From Punica granatum (Eukaryota; Streptophyta; Magnoliopsida; Myrtales; Lythraceae): DNA of 64,000 nt. The translations under genes and the position numbers were made by a program. The notes below the pieces were generated by a model, which worked only from the letters and a program-made list of their open reading frames with translations, was not told the origin of the DNA and made no database searches. This document shows positions 11,738 through 21,005 of this stretch, one piece after another. Location: the NCBI RefSeq assembly GCF_007655135.1, contig NC_045131.1, forward strand, positions 23,358,001-23,422,000, in the 5' to 3' direction. Within the stretch, counting starts at the first letter, position 1, and every line of letters starts with the position of its first letter.

Positions 11738-13982
11738 CCCCTTCCATCATTAACTTTAATCACTTCTTCATTCTCCTTCTCTCTCAAGCCAATCTCCCTC
11801 TAAAATCCTCTCAAACTCCAGCCCCTCCCCTCACTTTCGTTCAGCCCATGCCAAGGCCGAAACCGGCTAAAATCGCCGGAAAACCACCCGATATTCCGGT
11901 AACCACCCGACCCGACTTAAGCCAAAAATCATCAAACTTCCTAGCCTACATATTTTCCACCCCCTAAGTCCATTTCCGGGCTTAGATTTTCGATTTGAAG
12001 CCTCCAACACCACGTTCCAGCCGTGAAGAGAGTCGGGTCCCGATAACGTCAATCGCGTGCAACCGAGCTCCTCGACGTGCCATTTCTTCCCACGACTTCG
12101 GAGAGTCGTGCCATCACGTTCAAAGGGTTCCTCACAACCCTCACCCTCCCCCGTGAAGAGGTGGTCACGGTCCGAGGGCCGATCAACCGTGCACAACCGC
12201 CATTCACCCGTTTCTCTCAAACCGGGTTTTCCTCATTTTTACCGAGTTTTTTTCTCACATTTTCGGGTTTGTTCAGGCCTTGGCACGCTCGGGTCTGCTC
12301 GTGCTCGTGTAGATCCGCCTCTTAGGAGTCCAACGAGCCCGACCTCGCACCGTGCCGTGACCGGAGTGAGCATGCCGAGCCATTTTCCCCCGAGCTGCCG
12401 CAGCTGTCCTCTTCTCGGGTCACTCCACCCGCAACCCCAAACCGAGTCTTGCGACTCTCGTGGCCACATCCCCGACTCCTTTCCTCTTGCAACGAGGCTA
12501 GGTAACACCCCTTTTAACTTAGAGAAACTAGGATCCTCGATTTTTTGTTTGTATGGGACGTTTATATGATTTAAAAAGCCGAATGCATGAAGGTTTTCAT
12601 TTTTCTTTCGGATTCATGCCTCCCATGCATTCCCATGCAACGTGTGCCCATTATGCGCCTATATATGACCATCCCATGTTTACATGATGCAAGAACTCAT
12701 ATGCCATGACGGGAAATGGTTCGGATCCGGATAGGAGAGGTCTCCTTAGCCACGGTTGAGCCAAGGGACTCACGGCCTAACCTCTAAGGAGAGACCCGTG
12801 GGCTCCCTTGGCTTATCCGGGGCTAGGATGATCTCTCCTCTCCCGAATCGAGTCGATTCCTACGTCCCTTTCCCTTTAATCACACGTAGCATGTTAGCAT
12901 GACAAGAAACAACCCGAATCGGGGTCGAAGAAGTCCTCCCAACCCGTGTGAGTCATGGAAGCTCTCGGCCATCCTTGGAGGGATGCGGCCGAAAGCTTCC
13001 TTGGACCACACGGGTTCGTGAGGCTTTCTTCCGACATGAGACGGGTCGATTCCCGTGCATTACCCGTTCCATCATTAGTTGAAACGATATCGTATTGTTG
13101 CTCTCATTTAAATGTTTTATTCGTATGTGTTTGGCATGATTTCTTATCATTGTAACCATGGCTAAAATGTGACTATACGAAGGAAATAATGTGGGATCTA
13201 GGGAGAAGAGCCTTAGAGGGGTTCGGCCATGTCAAGGAACCCACGGCCATCCCCTTTGCAAATAGGGGCCGTGAGACTCCTTGGTGCGCCCGAAGCCATC
13301 GGGCTCTCCTTTCCCCGAGGCCATGTAATTCCCGCACACTCCTTGTAATCTCACCGCGAAATTAGCTAAAATTAAGCCGTAATCGTAACATTGTATAATA
13401 AGTGTCGAATAATCTCACAAATGGGCAAACGGGACGTCTCATTCGGTTAATTAAATCATTTGGATTAAATAATGGGACAAATCAAATATTAATTCGTAAA
13501 CGCATCGATGATTCAAGGAACGACGTGGATGCCCTTTTCCCTTAAAAATTCACAATTTCAAAATACCGAGTCGTGTAACACGAATAGAATTGACATCTAG
13601 AGAGTACTCATGTGCCATGACTCGAGTCCGGGCCCAATTTGAGGCGGCCCGAGTCGGGGCACGAGAGTCCCTCTTAGACTCCTTCGTGTGACATGATCTC
13701 CAATTTATACACGAACACCACCATTTTATTATCCAAGGGCATGACCGTCATTCCTTGATTCACCGATACCCTAGGCGTTAGGAAGCCGGAAACGCCTCGA
13801 TCTATGGGGGGAAGGGGCTACCCGTTCGGATACGGGTCTCATTTGCACGGCCTATTCCGTCCACTTTCGGTGTTTCTATCTCCCTATTATAGATTCGGTG
13901 GGAGCATTTTATTTCAGTTACAAAACACGAACAATCGGATTAATCGTACATTCGACTTAATCCAACACTAGATAATGGATAG

Positions 13983-13987
13983 GTGGG
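13983..13987. repeat. Target site duplication of B, left copy (GTGGG)
   Basis: GTGGG precedes TGTCAGC here and follows the terminal TACA at 30182-30186. The uninterrupted site in LTR1 (near 1660) and LTR3 (near 42400) has one copy in GATAGGTGGGATAATAG, which proves the insertion point. Confidence 0.95.
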
Positions 13988-15473
13988 TGTCAGCACCCCA
14001 TTTTGGCTCACCTTTCCAAACGATGATATCAGCAATGATCCAAGCCACAACCTGAGCAGAATGCGGAAAAACGACTTAACAGAGCAGAAAATCACTATTC
14101 ATCCTCAAGTCGGCAAAATCGGGCAAATGACACGTGCATATGACAGAAGGACTCCAGGGGTCACCAAAGGGTAATAGAGTGACTAGAGAGCACAGCAATA
14201 TCCAAAACCAGCATTTTCAGTATATCACACGGACAGTTCTATTTTCCGATAGTTCGCTCGATCATCGGAAGATAGCCAATATTGGACCCCAAAAATCCAC
14301 TCCAATGCCAAACAGATGAAAAGTGTCCCCAAAGGCATTTTGCAAATCATCTGCTCTATACAGAACAACTTTCTGTATACAGACAACTTTTCAGTGGAAG
14401 TCCAAAAATGCCGGTTTCTCGAAGAAAAGTTAATTCCAAATATCAGATGCGACCATGCCCCTCAATCATACAGAGCACGAGCAATGCTTCATATTGTCTT
14501 TTAGAAGCCATACAGACACTCTGAATGACTTCCGAATGACAAAACGGGCATACCCTTCTTCGGAAGAGCGTAACCGGAGACTGGTCTGAAGGAATTACGG
14601 CAAACGAAGTTCACACTATATTGCCCTGAAAACTCCAGCGGACATTCGCAATTGGGCAAAACATACAGCAAAACCCTTCACGGTTTCCCGAGTAACCTCC
14701 GAGGGGCACAAAAGGCCATCTAGACTCATCTAGATCCCTCGAGCAGTGCTTTAAGGGTCTCAGATGCACTTTTCATATCCTTAGAGGCCCAATCTCAGCA
14801 AACAGAGATCGCAGGAATCTCCGGATCGCCCAAGAAACTCAGAAAGTAATCTGAGAAATCCAGTTTCGGCCTCCTAGGACATCTCCGGCTCCATATTTGT
14901 ATTTACCGGCTTAAGGGACAAGGACCTACGTAATTTGACAATTTATGTCAAAATGACCGACGTGGGATGCAGACACAAGATATGCTGTCAGAAGTGGGTA
15001 ACCTCGCTCTGAATGCATAAAAGGAGCAAAACCGGCTTCCAAGCCTCATACAGACATTTTGGCAATTTCTCACGGAAAATGCCAATCTCGGGCTCATTAA
15101 ATCCATTTCCTAGCGTATATCGATAATTCGACGTTCAATTCAAACCACGAACTTCGAATGCTCGATCAATCGAGACCCGAGTTTTTTCCCGGTTTCTCCT
15201 CTTCGGTCATGGGACCCACGGGCTACTCAAGATGAGTCACCCTTTGCTCTAGAAGCTTCTTCTTCTTCTTCAATGCAAGAAGCCAACTTGCACTCTTGCT
15301 TGAAAATATCCAAGAGTTTGAAGACAACACTCAAGCCTCCATCAATGCTCATCAATGCTCATCAATGTCTTATCTCTTCTTCATTAATGCAATGGAAGAG
15401 GATGAGGCTTGATATTTTCCAAGCATGGGGGTTAAGAGCACTTGCTTTTGCTAATTGTGTCATTAGCTTTGCC

Positions 15474-15480
15474 TATAAAT
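15474..15480 (+). promoter_or_regulatory. TATA box of B 5' LTR
   Basis: GCCTATAAATGGCCC, repeated in the 3' LTR at 27157 and similar in C at 52180. Probable core promoter for the element RNA. Confidence 0.6.
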
Positions 15481-15840
15481 GGCCCAAAAGTGATTAAGAT
15501 AATCACTTCTTCTTACACACTCTCTCCAACCTTTCTCTTTCAAGAAATCCTCTCAAACTCCATAGGTAAGAACACTCAAGAACCAGAAAACTTCAGCACT
15601 TAGAAGGAAGAGAAAAGAAAACCGAAAAGATCAAAAGAGAGCCTTGAGTTCTTAAGTCGGAAGCCGATGTTCATCATCCCGACTTAAGCTCAAAATTTCT
15701 CAAACTTCATATCCCACTCATTTTGGACCCATGGAGTTCATTGGTGAAATTGGTTTTTCCATTTGAAGTCTTTAAATTATTGTTTCAAGTCAAATAGTGC
15801 ATTTCGGGTGAAATCGCTACTCTCGGGTGAATAGTGACCC

Positions 15841-15985
15841 GCCAGCGCCAGCCGCGCGCACGCCCGCGCACGCCCGCGCACGCCCGCGCGCACGCCCGCG
15901 CGCCTGCCCGCGCGCACGCGCACGCCCGCGCCCCGCGCACGCCCGCGCGCCTGCTCGCGCCCCGCGCACGCCGCGCGCCTCCCGT
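15841..15985 (+). repeat. GC-rich CGCGCACGCC run in B 5' LTR
   Basis: Alternating purine-pyrimidine runs of CGCGCACGCC type, copied in the 3' LTR at 27524-27668, weaker in C (52540-52640) and hugely expanded in D (59975-60785). It lies in the transcribed leader just upstream of the conserved AG|GTAA. Confidence 0.75.
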
Positions 15986-16117
15986 GCATTCCAGCCGCAT
16001 TCCCCGTGCACCTAGCTCCCCGAACGTGCATCCTTTGCACCCGAGCATCCTTCCAAGCGTTCAACCGAGTCACCCGACTCTCGAACACTTCCCCGACTCT
16101 TTCCTCGTATCCCGAGG

Positions 16118-16126
16118 CTAGGTAAA
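16118..16126 (+). promoter_or_regulatory. Possible 5' splice site in B 5' LTR
   Basis: CTAG|GTAAAT, with the cut between 16121 and 16122. The motif GAGGCTAGGTAA is kept in all LTR copies (177, 12501, 27804, 40912 and 52763 on the plus strand, 59933 on the minus strand) across families that differ widely around it. A splice role is inference. Confidence 0.35.
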
Positions 16127-16461
16127 TCACTCTTGATTTAGAGGAGTTAGGGCTTTTTATATTTTTGCATGGCTATGGAGTACTATGGTATTTTATGCAT
16201 ACTTAACTTGCAAGACTTAACTTTTATGCAATTTTATGTTATATTATGCATGTGTATTACCTTATAACTTGCTAGCATGTCGGAAAAAGGTTTGGATTGT
16301 TGTTTGGAAGACTATCCCGACCCGGAAATGGCAAGTGAGCTCACGGCCAAGTCTCTAAATGGGATGGCCGAGACTTGAGTTGCTCTTTCGGGTTAAGATT
16401 GGTCTCCTTAGCCCGATCCAAGTTATTTTCCGAGTTTATTTTGTTGTTCTTGCATGCATGA

Positions 16462-16551
16462 AGCCGGTATTATTTTATCGATTCCTTAAATAACATGTTT
16501 GTGAATGTTTGCATGTTTAAATGAGTTAATTAAATCATGGTAATACCGGCT
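16462..16551 (+). other. 11-bp stem with covariation (B 5' LTR)
   Basis: AGCCGGTATTA (16462-16472) pairs with TAATACCGGCT (16541-16551). C has AGTCGGTATTG/CAATACCGACT and D, read on its sense strand, AGCCGGTGTTA/TAACGCCGGCT. Pairing is kept through changes on both arms. Confidence 0.55.
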
Positions 16552-17658
16552 TTTGTCAAAACGTGTTATTCATGATGTTTGATGTTTGAGCATGCGAAAA
16601 ATGATTAAACCAAGACAAGGAAATTCTTTGTGATTTGAATCGAGCCATGAGAGTATTCGGCCATCTTTGACAAGGTGAAGCCGAGGGCTTCTTGGCCCTT
16701 TTTGGATCAATAATGATTTCCTTATTTCGAGTTTAATTCATTTCTCGGATTGTACGAAAGTGTAATTTCGATATTTCCACGATTCCCATGTTAAAACATC
16801 GATTACATGTCTTTTCAAAACAAAACATGCATGGATTCGGGTATCGTTGACTCATTCGGGTCCATTCGGTTACGAGGGTAGTTTCGGTCATTGGACCAAA
16901 TATCCTCGATCCTTACGGATTCATGTTGGTCGCCGAATCACGAATCGTTTTCACAATTAAAGTATTTGGCAATAACCTTAAGCATTAATTCCACGAACGG
17001 GTTAATCGGGACGTTCACACGGTTAATTCATTCCATTTAAATAACTTTGCACGAATTGGACATTAATTTGTAACTCGCGTCGACGAATTACAAAACGGTG
17101 TTAATGCCCTTTTCAAAACCCTCATACTTTCAAATCCTTATTGTGTTGTTCTCCTTTTCTGAAAACAAATTTTCAAATCAAGGGCAAGAACATCATTTCG
17201 TGATTCGCCGACATCCTAGCGCAGTTTAAGATGTCAGTTGGGTATTCTGTATCAAAATACAGTTATCGGACTAATCATTTCACTCGACTTAACCAAATCC
17301 TAGAAAATGGTTAGGCGGAACTCTAGGTTCCAAATCTAGAGTCAAAATACAAGTTTGGATCAATTCAGTGGTAATTCAGTGTCACAACACCGAATCACTA
17401 TAAAAGCAATCTACACACATGATATTCGATTCTCTTTTCCAAATTTCCAACAAAAACAGAATACTAAAACATTGGCACGTGTTTGATTGCTTAGCATATG
17501 GCATTTGCTTGCAAAAACACTTTTGGATTAATAAACCTGTTAATCCACGTACATTCGGTAAATACAAAACACCTTGTCTGTTATTAACATGTTGCGTGTT
17601 ATCTTTCCGCACTTGTTTGCCATACGAGTCGAGCTTGATCCCTAGGCCGAATAATATT

Positions 17659-17729
17659 AGGGTTCAACACCCTAATCATCGAGCACAGGGTTCAACGCCC
17701 TAATCAACACTCACAGGGTCCAACGCCCT
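17659..17729 (+). other. Three tandem hairpins with YCAAC loops (B 5' LTR)
   Basis: AGGGT-TCAAC-ACCCT (17659-17673), AGGGT-TCAAC-GCCCT (17687-17701) and AGGGT-CCAAC-GCCCT (17715-17729), exactly 28 bp apart. Family A has two with different but paired stems. Confidence 0.55.
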
Positions 17730-17820
17730 ATTCAGTGAGAGCGTCCATTGAATTTCAGTTCTTCGGTCTTTTTCCCTAAACTCACGGTGAGTTAGAGTGG
17801 AATAATAACCGAACGCGAGT

Positions 17821-17916
17821 CGACTGGAATTCGGCCATTTGTAATTTGTATTTATTGTTTTCGAGAGCATTGTAAGGATTTTATTTTGTACATTTATTCT
17901 GTAAGAATTCCAGTCG
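17821..17916 (+). other. Long-range 12-bp stem in R/U5 (B 5' LTR)
   Basis: CGACTGGAATTC (17821-17832) is a perfect complement of GAATTCCAGTCG (17905-17916), with a 72-nt loop. Other copies: 29504/29588 (B 3' LTR), 54433/54517 (C), 57803/57887 (D), and 2371/2467, 30864/30960 and 43107/43203 (A). Confidence 0.6.
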
Positions 17917-18332
17917 GTGAGCGAACGGTCCGAGAGTCGAATTAATCGAATCGGTCTAATGCTTGCCCAGATACAAGTAAATCCAAGAACTCGCGGTTCT
18001 GGTTCACGCAGGGATTCAACCTCCATGGTTTGATGAACTGTAATGCAAGATTGTGAACCAATTCCCCGACACACGGGTTTACTTCTCTCTCAGCTTCTCC
18101 ACCGACATCGTTTAATTCATCGAAGTTACGGTGTCAAAACGTGTGAGCCGAGTGCAGCCTAATTTATGCGGTAAATAAAACAAAAATGCAAGCCTAACAA
18201 ACCAGAGTACCGAAAGGGCGTGCGGGATATAGGCCCGCACGTAACATGAACCCCCGAACACGGATTTTCCGGTTCCGCACATAACAATGCCTTAACGACA
18301 AACTAGGTGTTCCATACCCCTAGACTCGGGTA

Positions 18333-18381
18333 ACTTATCCGCCCTCGACCTACGGGTCGTAAAATGATAAGTGGCGACTCC
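18333..18381 (+). promoter_or_regulatory. U5 hairpin with UACG loop and PBS-core copy (B 5' LTR)
   Basis: Outer arms ACTTATC (18333-18339) and GATAAGT (18366-18372). The inner stem CGACC-TACG-GGTCG (18346-18359) has a C(UACG)G loop, a member of the very stable UNCG class. TGGCGACTCC (18372-18381) follows, identical to the start of the true PBS 130 bp downstream. Confidence 0.55.
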
Positions 18382-18501
18382 TTCTCTCACGCGTGTCCGA
18401 CGCGCGTCCCCACGGGAAGGTGGACGTTACGACCAAGCCGCGCGATCCAAAAGCGTGCAATGCGGGCCCCGACGAGAGTCCACATTCGGGTCCGTACAGC
18501 T

Positions 18502-18520
18502 TGGCGACTCCGCTGGGGAC
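18502..18520 (+). other. Primer binding site of element B
   Basis: TGGCGACTCCGCTGGGGAC starts 3 nt after the LTR end. It is complementary to a tRNA 3' end ending in CCA. From memory this is the tRNA-Arg-type PBS reported for Ogre elements; a tRNA search would settle it. C has CACTGGGG instead of CGCTGGGG. Confidence 0.75.
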
Positions 18521-19080
18521 ATACTTAGTGGGTTCAGGCTCGACCCGTTTGCTTTGCTTGCATGTTTATTTACCGCTTTCAGTACATTTCCCGCTTATCT
18601 ACTTTACGCACTTTTATTTAAAAGGACTTGCATTGCATATCACGCTAGCACTAGGTACCTATGGGTCGCATCCCACGACCGATTTTAGGCAACCCAGGTT
18701 AGATAGGGGTTCGAAGTAGGGGTACGGCGCACAGTTCGACTGTCATTTAGGCCTTGAAAAGAATCCCGCCCGATTTCAAGGAATTGACACCCTTGAGTCG
18801 GGGGCCCCCATCCCTAGGTAGCACGGTCCCTGTAGCACTGAACCATGCATCGTGCTATGCTTCCATGCAAGCCTTCTACCCGACTCCGGCAACAGTCTAT
18901 CGAGTCGGCCTGCGAGCCACTTGAGTCTTTTCCATTTCAAGAGCGGTGTACATGTACCTTGTAATTTTATTAAGCCGTGGGCATTTATTTTTCGCACTCA
19001 TGCATCATACAGTTTTCAAAATTAGGGTGTCATTCGCATTGATGAGTCCTAAGCTGATCTTCTTTACATCTTGGTAAGGG
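18521..19080 (+). other. Leader of element B between PBS and ORF1
   Basis: Non-coding. It holds the conserved stem CCCGATTTCAAGG (18769-18781)/CCTTGAGTCGGG (18791-18802) followed by GGGGGCCCCC, the best candidate in this element for a packaging or dimer site. GGTAAGG lies just before the ORF1 ATG and looks like a 5' splice site. Confidence 0.55.
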
Positions 19081-20571
19081 ATGTCGCATTCGGCTTCCTT
19101 TCTGCGCCTCAACAGAATCACGCCACCGCTTGAGCAGATCAGTCACATATGGACCAGCCTGCGTCAAATTGATCGAAACTATATCACTTCCTTCGTCGGA
19201 GTTGTGCCCATGCTCTCCACACGCCGAGTAGATTGGAATTTCCTAGGAGCAGCTGTGACGTTATGGGATCCAACCCATGCGGTCTTCAACATTCAGGGTA
19301 CAGAGCTTACGCCTATCATTGAGGAGTATCGGACCCTCATTGGTAGGACTGCTATTTCCCACGGCATTGTGGAGCCTAACCTCCGTACTACTCGATTGGT
19401 CTTAGTCTCGCGCCTACTCAGGGTGCACAGATCTCAACTGCATGCCAAACTTGCATACTCCGGAGGCACTGAGATAGTAACCACGAAACTTCTCTGCTTT
19501 ATCAAATCACAAGCACGCGAGGTTCGAGGGGACATTTTTCAAGCAAACTTATGTCATGCAGTTTTGCTCCTTATTTTTGGAACCCTTTTATTCCCTAGCG
19601 CAGTCGATCGCATCGACGCAGCTCTGGCTAACGTCATCCTCCAAGTGGTCGGAGGCCGCGGGTACGAGGTAGCCCTAGTGGCTGAGACCATTCGGTCGCT
19701 CGACTGCGTTACGCGAACAGCTGATCGAGGGTTGAGGGGGTCCCCAATCCTTTTGCAAATTTGGCTACAGAGCCACGCAAGCCCCCTTGGCCTCGTGCCC
19801 CCAGTTCTGTTTTTCAACCACTCGGAGTCGATCATTTCCCGGTTACTACCTTTAGTGCACGTGGAAGAACGCAAGGTTTCCGAGTGGATCAATATTTTTC
19901 GTGAAATATCACCCAAGGGCTTTAAGTGGCGTGCCGCGTGGATGCCACCCGGACCCATGGCCCTTGGATGCCATGATTTTAACGGAATCCCACTCTTGAG
20001 CCATGCGGGATACACCACTTACTTCCCGTCGCGAGTAATGAGGCAGTTTGGTAGCCTACAGACAGTCCCCGAGGACACGGCACGGACTAGGTTCGAACAC
20101 ACTTGGCGGGAGGATCAGACGTCCGTAGATTGCCAGAGTGATATCCAACAGGTCCTATCCGCATGGCGCACTGCGGTCACAGAGCTACCTTACTTTCCCG
20201 AACACCCTACCAAGGATGAACGGGATTTTCAGGCTACGGAAGAGTACATCCTCCGTTTCTACCGACGGAGTTCGTTAGTACACGAAGATTCCACCGACTC
20301 TCCACAACTTGAGGATAGCACACCATATGGGGCACCCTCAACTTCGAGCATCGCCGTCCAAGCAGAACTCACTAGCCTCAGGTCTGAGAGGGACCGCCTT
20401 CGTTGGGAGGTCGCTGAGAAAGATGAGCAACTCATCGATCAGCGCCAGCTTCAAAGGGAGCTCGCCCAAGCACGCGCCGAGTTACAGAGACGTGATCAGG
20501 AGTTGGCACGTGCGAACGCTACCTTGGAGAGGTCCAAGAAGAGGACCCATGGAGGTCCCCACCCATCTTAG
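19081..20571 (+). CDS. ORF1 protein of element B, 496 aa, intact
   Basis: The only long undamaged gene in the window. Function unknown. The N-terminal 350 or so residues form the globular domain also seen in A1 and A2 (IWTSLRQIDRNYI, FNIQGTELTPIIEEY near residue 70, LLLIFGTLLFP near 165, LVAETIRSLDCV near 205, SEWINIFREISPKGFKWRAAW near 275). I match it from memory to the uncharacterised DUF7745-like plant family and to the extra ORF1 of Ogre/Tat elements. The last 70 residues or so are a heptad-rich coiled coil (LRSERDRLRWEVAEKDEQL onward) with a basic end. No signal peptide or membrane segment. ATG 19081 fits the A2 start. It sits alone between PBS and non-coding DNA where gag and pol would be. 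An intact frame in an otherwise non-coding parasite suggests recent selection or simply youth. Confidence 0.8.
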   Translation: MSHSASFLRLNRITPPLEQISHIWTSLRQIDRNYITSFVGVVPMLSTRRVDWNFLGAAVTLWDPTHAVFNIQGTELTPIIEEYRTLIGRTAISHGIVEPNLRTTRLVLVSRLLRVHRSQLHAKLAYSGGTEIVTTKLLCFIKSQAREVRGDIFQANLCHAVLLLIFGTLLFPSAVDRIDAALANVILQVVGGRGYEVALVAETIRSLDCVTRTADRGLRGSPILLQIWLQSHASPLGLVPPVLFFNHSESIISRLLPLVHVEERKVSEWINIFREISPKGFKWRAAWMPPGPMALGCHDFNGIPLLSHAGYTTYFPSRVMRQFGSLQTVPEDTARTRFEHTWREDQTSVDCQSDIQQVLSAWRTAVTELPYFPEHPTKDERDFQATEEYILRFYRRSSLVHEDSTDSPQLEDSTPYGAPSTSSIAVQAELTSLRSERDRLRWEVAEKDEQLIDQRQLQRELAQARAELQRRDQELARANATLERSKKRTHGGPHPS

Positions 20572-20789
20572 GATAGATATCTCCACTAGACTTTCGCCTG
20601 GAATTGGTGTTTTCCGTGGCAATGTTCACTTGTGCCCCGAGCAGGATGGAAGATCGACTTAAGGATTTATTTTCCAAACCGCATTGTATTTTAAACTCTT
20701 TGAATCAATGCGAACGACAACATTAGCTTTCAAAACCCACGCATTGCATACATTTGATATATTTATTGTCTTGCGGCTACAACGCATTT

Positions 20790-21005
20790 CCGCACGATAG
20801 ACAAGTTGTGCCAACCTTCGCGGGTAGACCACTTGCGGTCTTCACCTCTCCATGGCGAGACGTGCTATGACCAGAGGCCGTCCAGCCCGGCCACCCACCC
20901 CGCACGATAGGCGAGTCGTGCCCACTTTAGCGGGCAGGCCACTCGCGGCCTTCACCCTTCCTCCACAGCAAGACGAACTGTGGCCCGAGGGCCAATCAAC
21001 CTTCC
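20790..21005 (+). repeat. Two copies of a roughly 115-bp repeat (element B)
   Basis: Copies begin CGCACGATAGRCRAGTYGTGCC and include CGGTCTTCACC/CGGCCTTCACC. Element C has four copies at 44690-45115. Copy number differs between elements. Confidence 0.7.

Larger units (their letters stand above)
10898..13987 (+). repeat. LTR2 of chain A, left part (interrupted by element B)
   Basis: Starts TGTCAGCACCCC after the PPT and matches LTR3 from 39310. It stops at 13987, where element B is inserted, and resumes at 30182. The last five bases, GTGGG (13983-13987), are the target duplication of B. A TATA box lies at 11731. A conserved AG|GTAA sits at 12500-12505. ORFs across 12057-12569 change frame in LTR3, so I do not call a gene. 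Confidence 0.9.
13988..18498 (+). repeat. 5' LTR of element B
   Basis: TGTCAGCACC...GGGTCCGTACA. It contains a TATA box at 15474, a GC-rich run (15841-15985), AG|GTAAAT at 16120, and the stems at 16462-16551, 17659-17729, 17821-17916, 18018-18030, 18219-18241 and 18333-18381. Long ORFs on both strands through the CGCGCACGCC run are composition artefacts. Confidence 0.93.

Noticed and set aside
12057..12569. 170-codon ORF in family A LTR2
   Set aside because: An indel in LTR3 (near 40660) moves the frame and no homologue appears in B, C or D LTRs.
15777..16130. Ala/Arg/Pro-rich ORFs on both strands in B LTRs
   Set aside because: Composition artefact of the CGCGCACGCC run. The sense frame ends in the conserved CTAGGTAA but differs in C.
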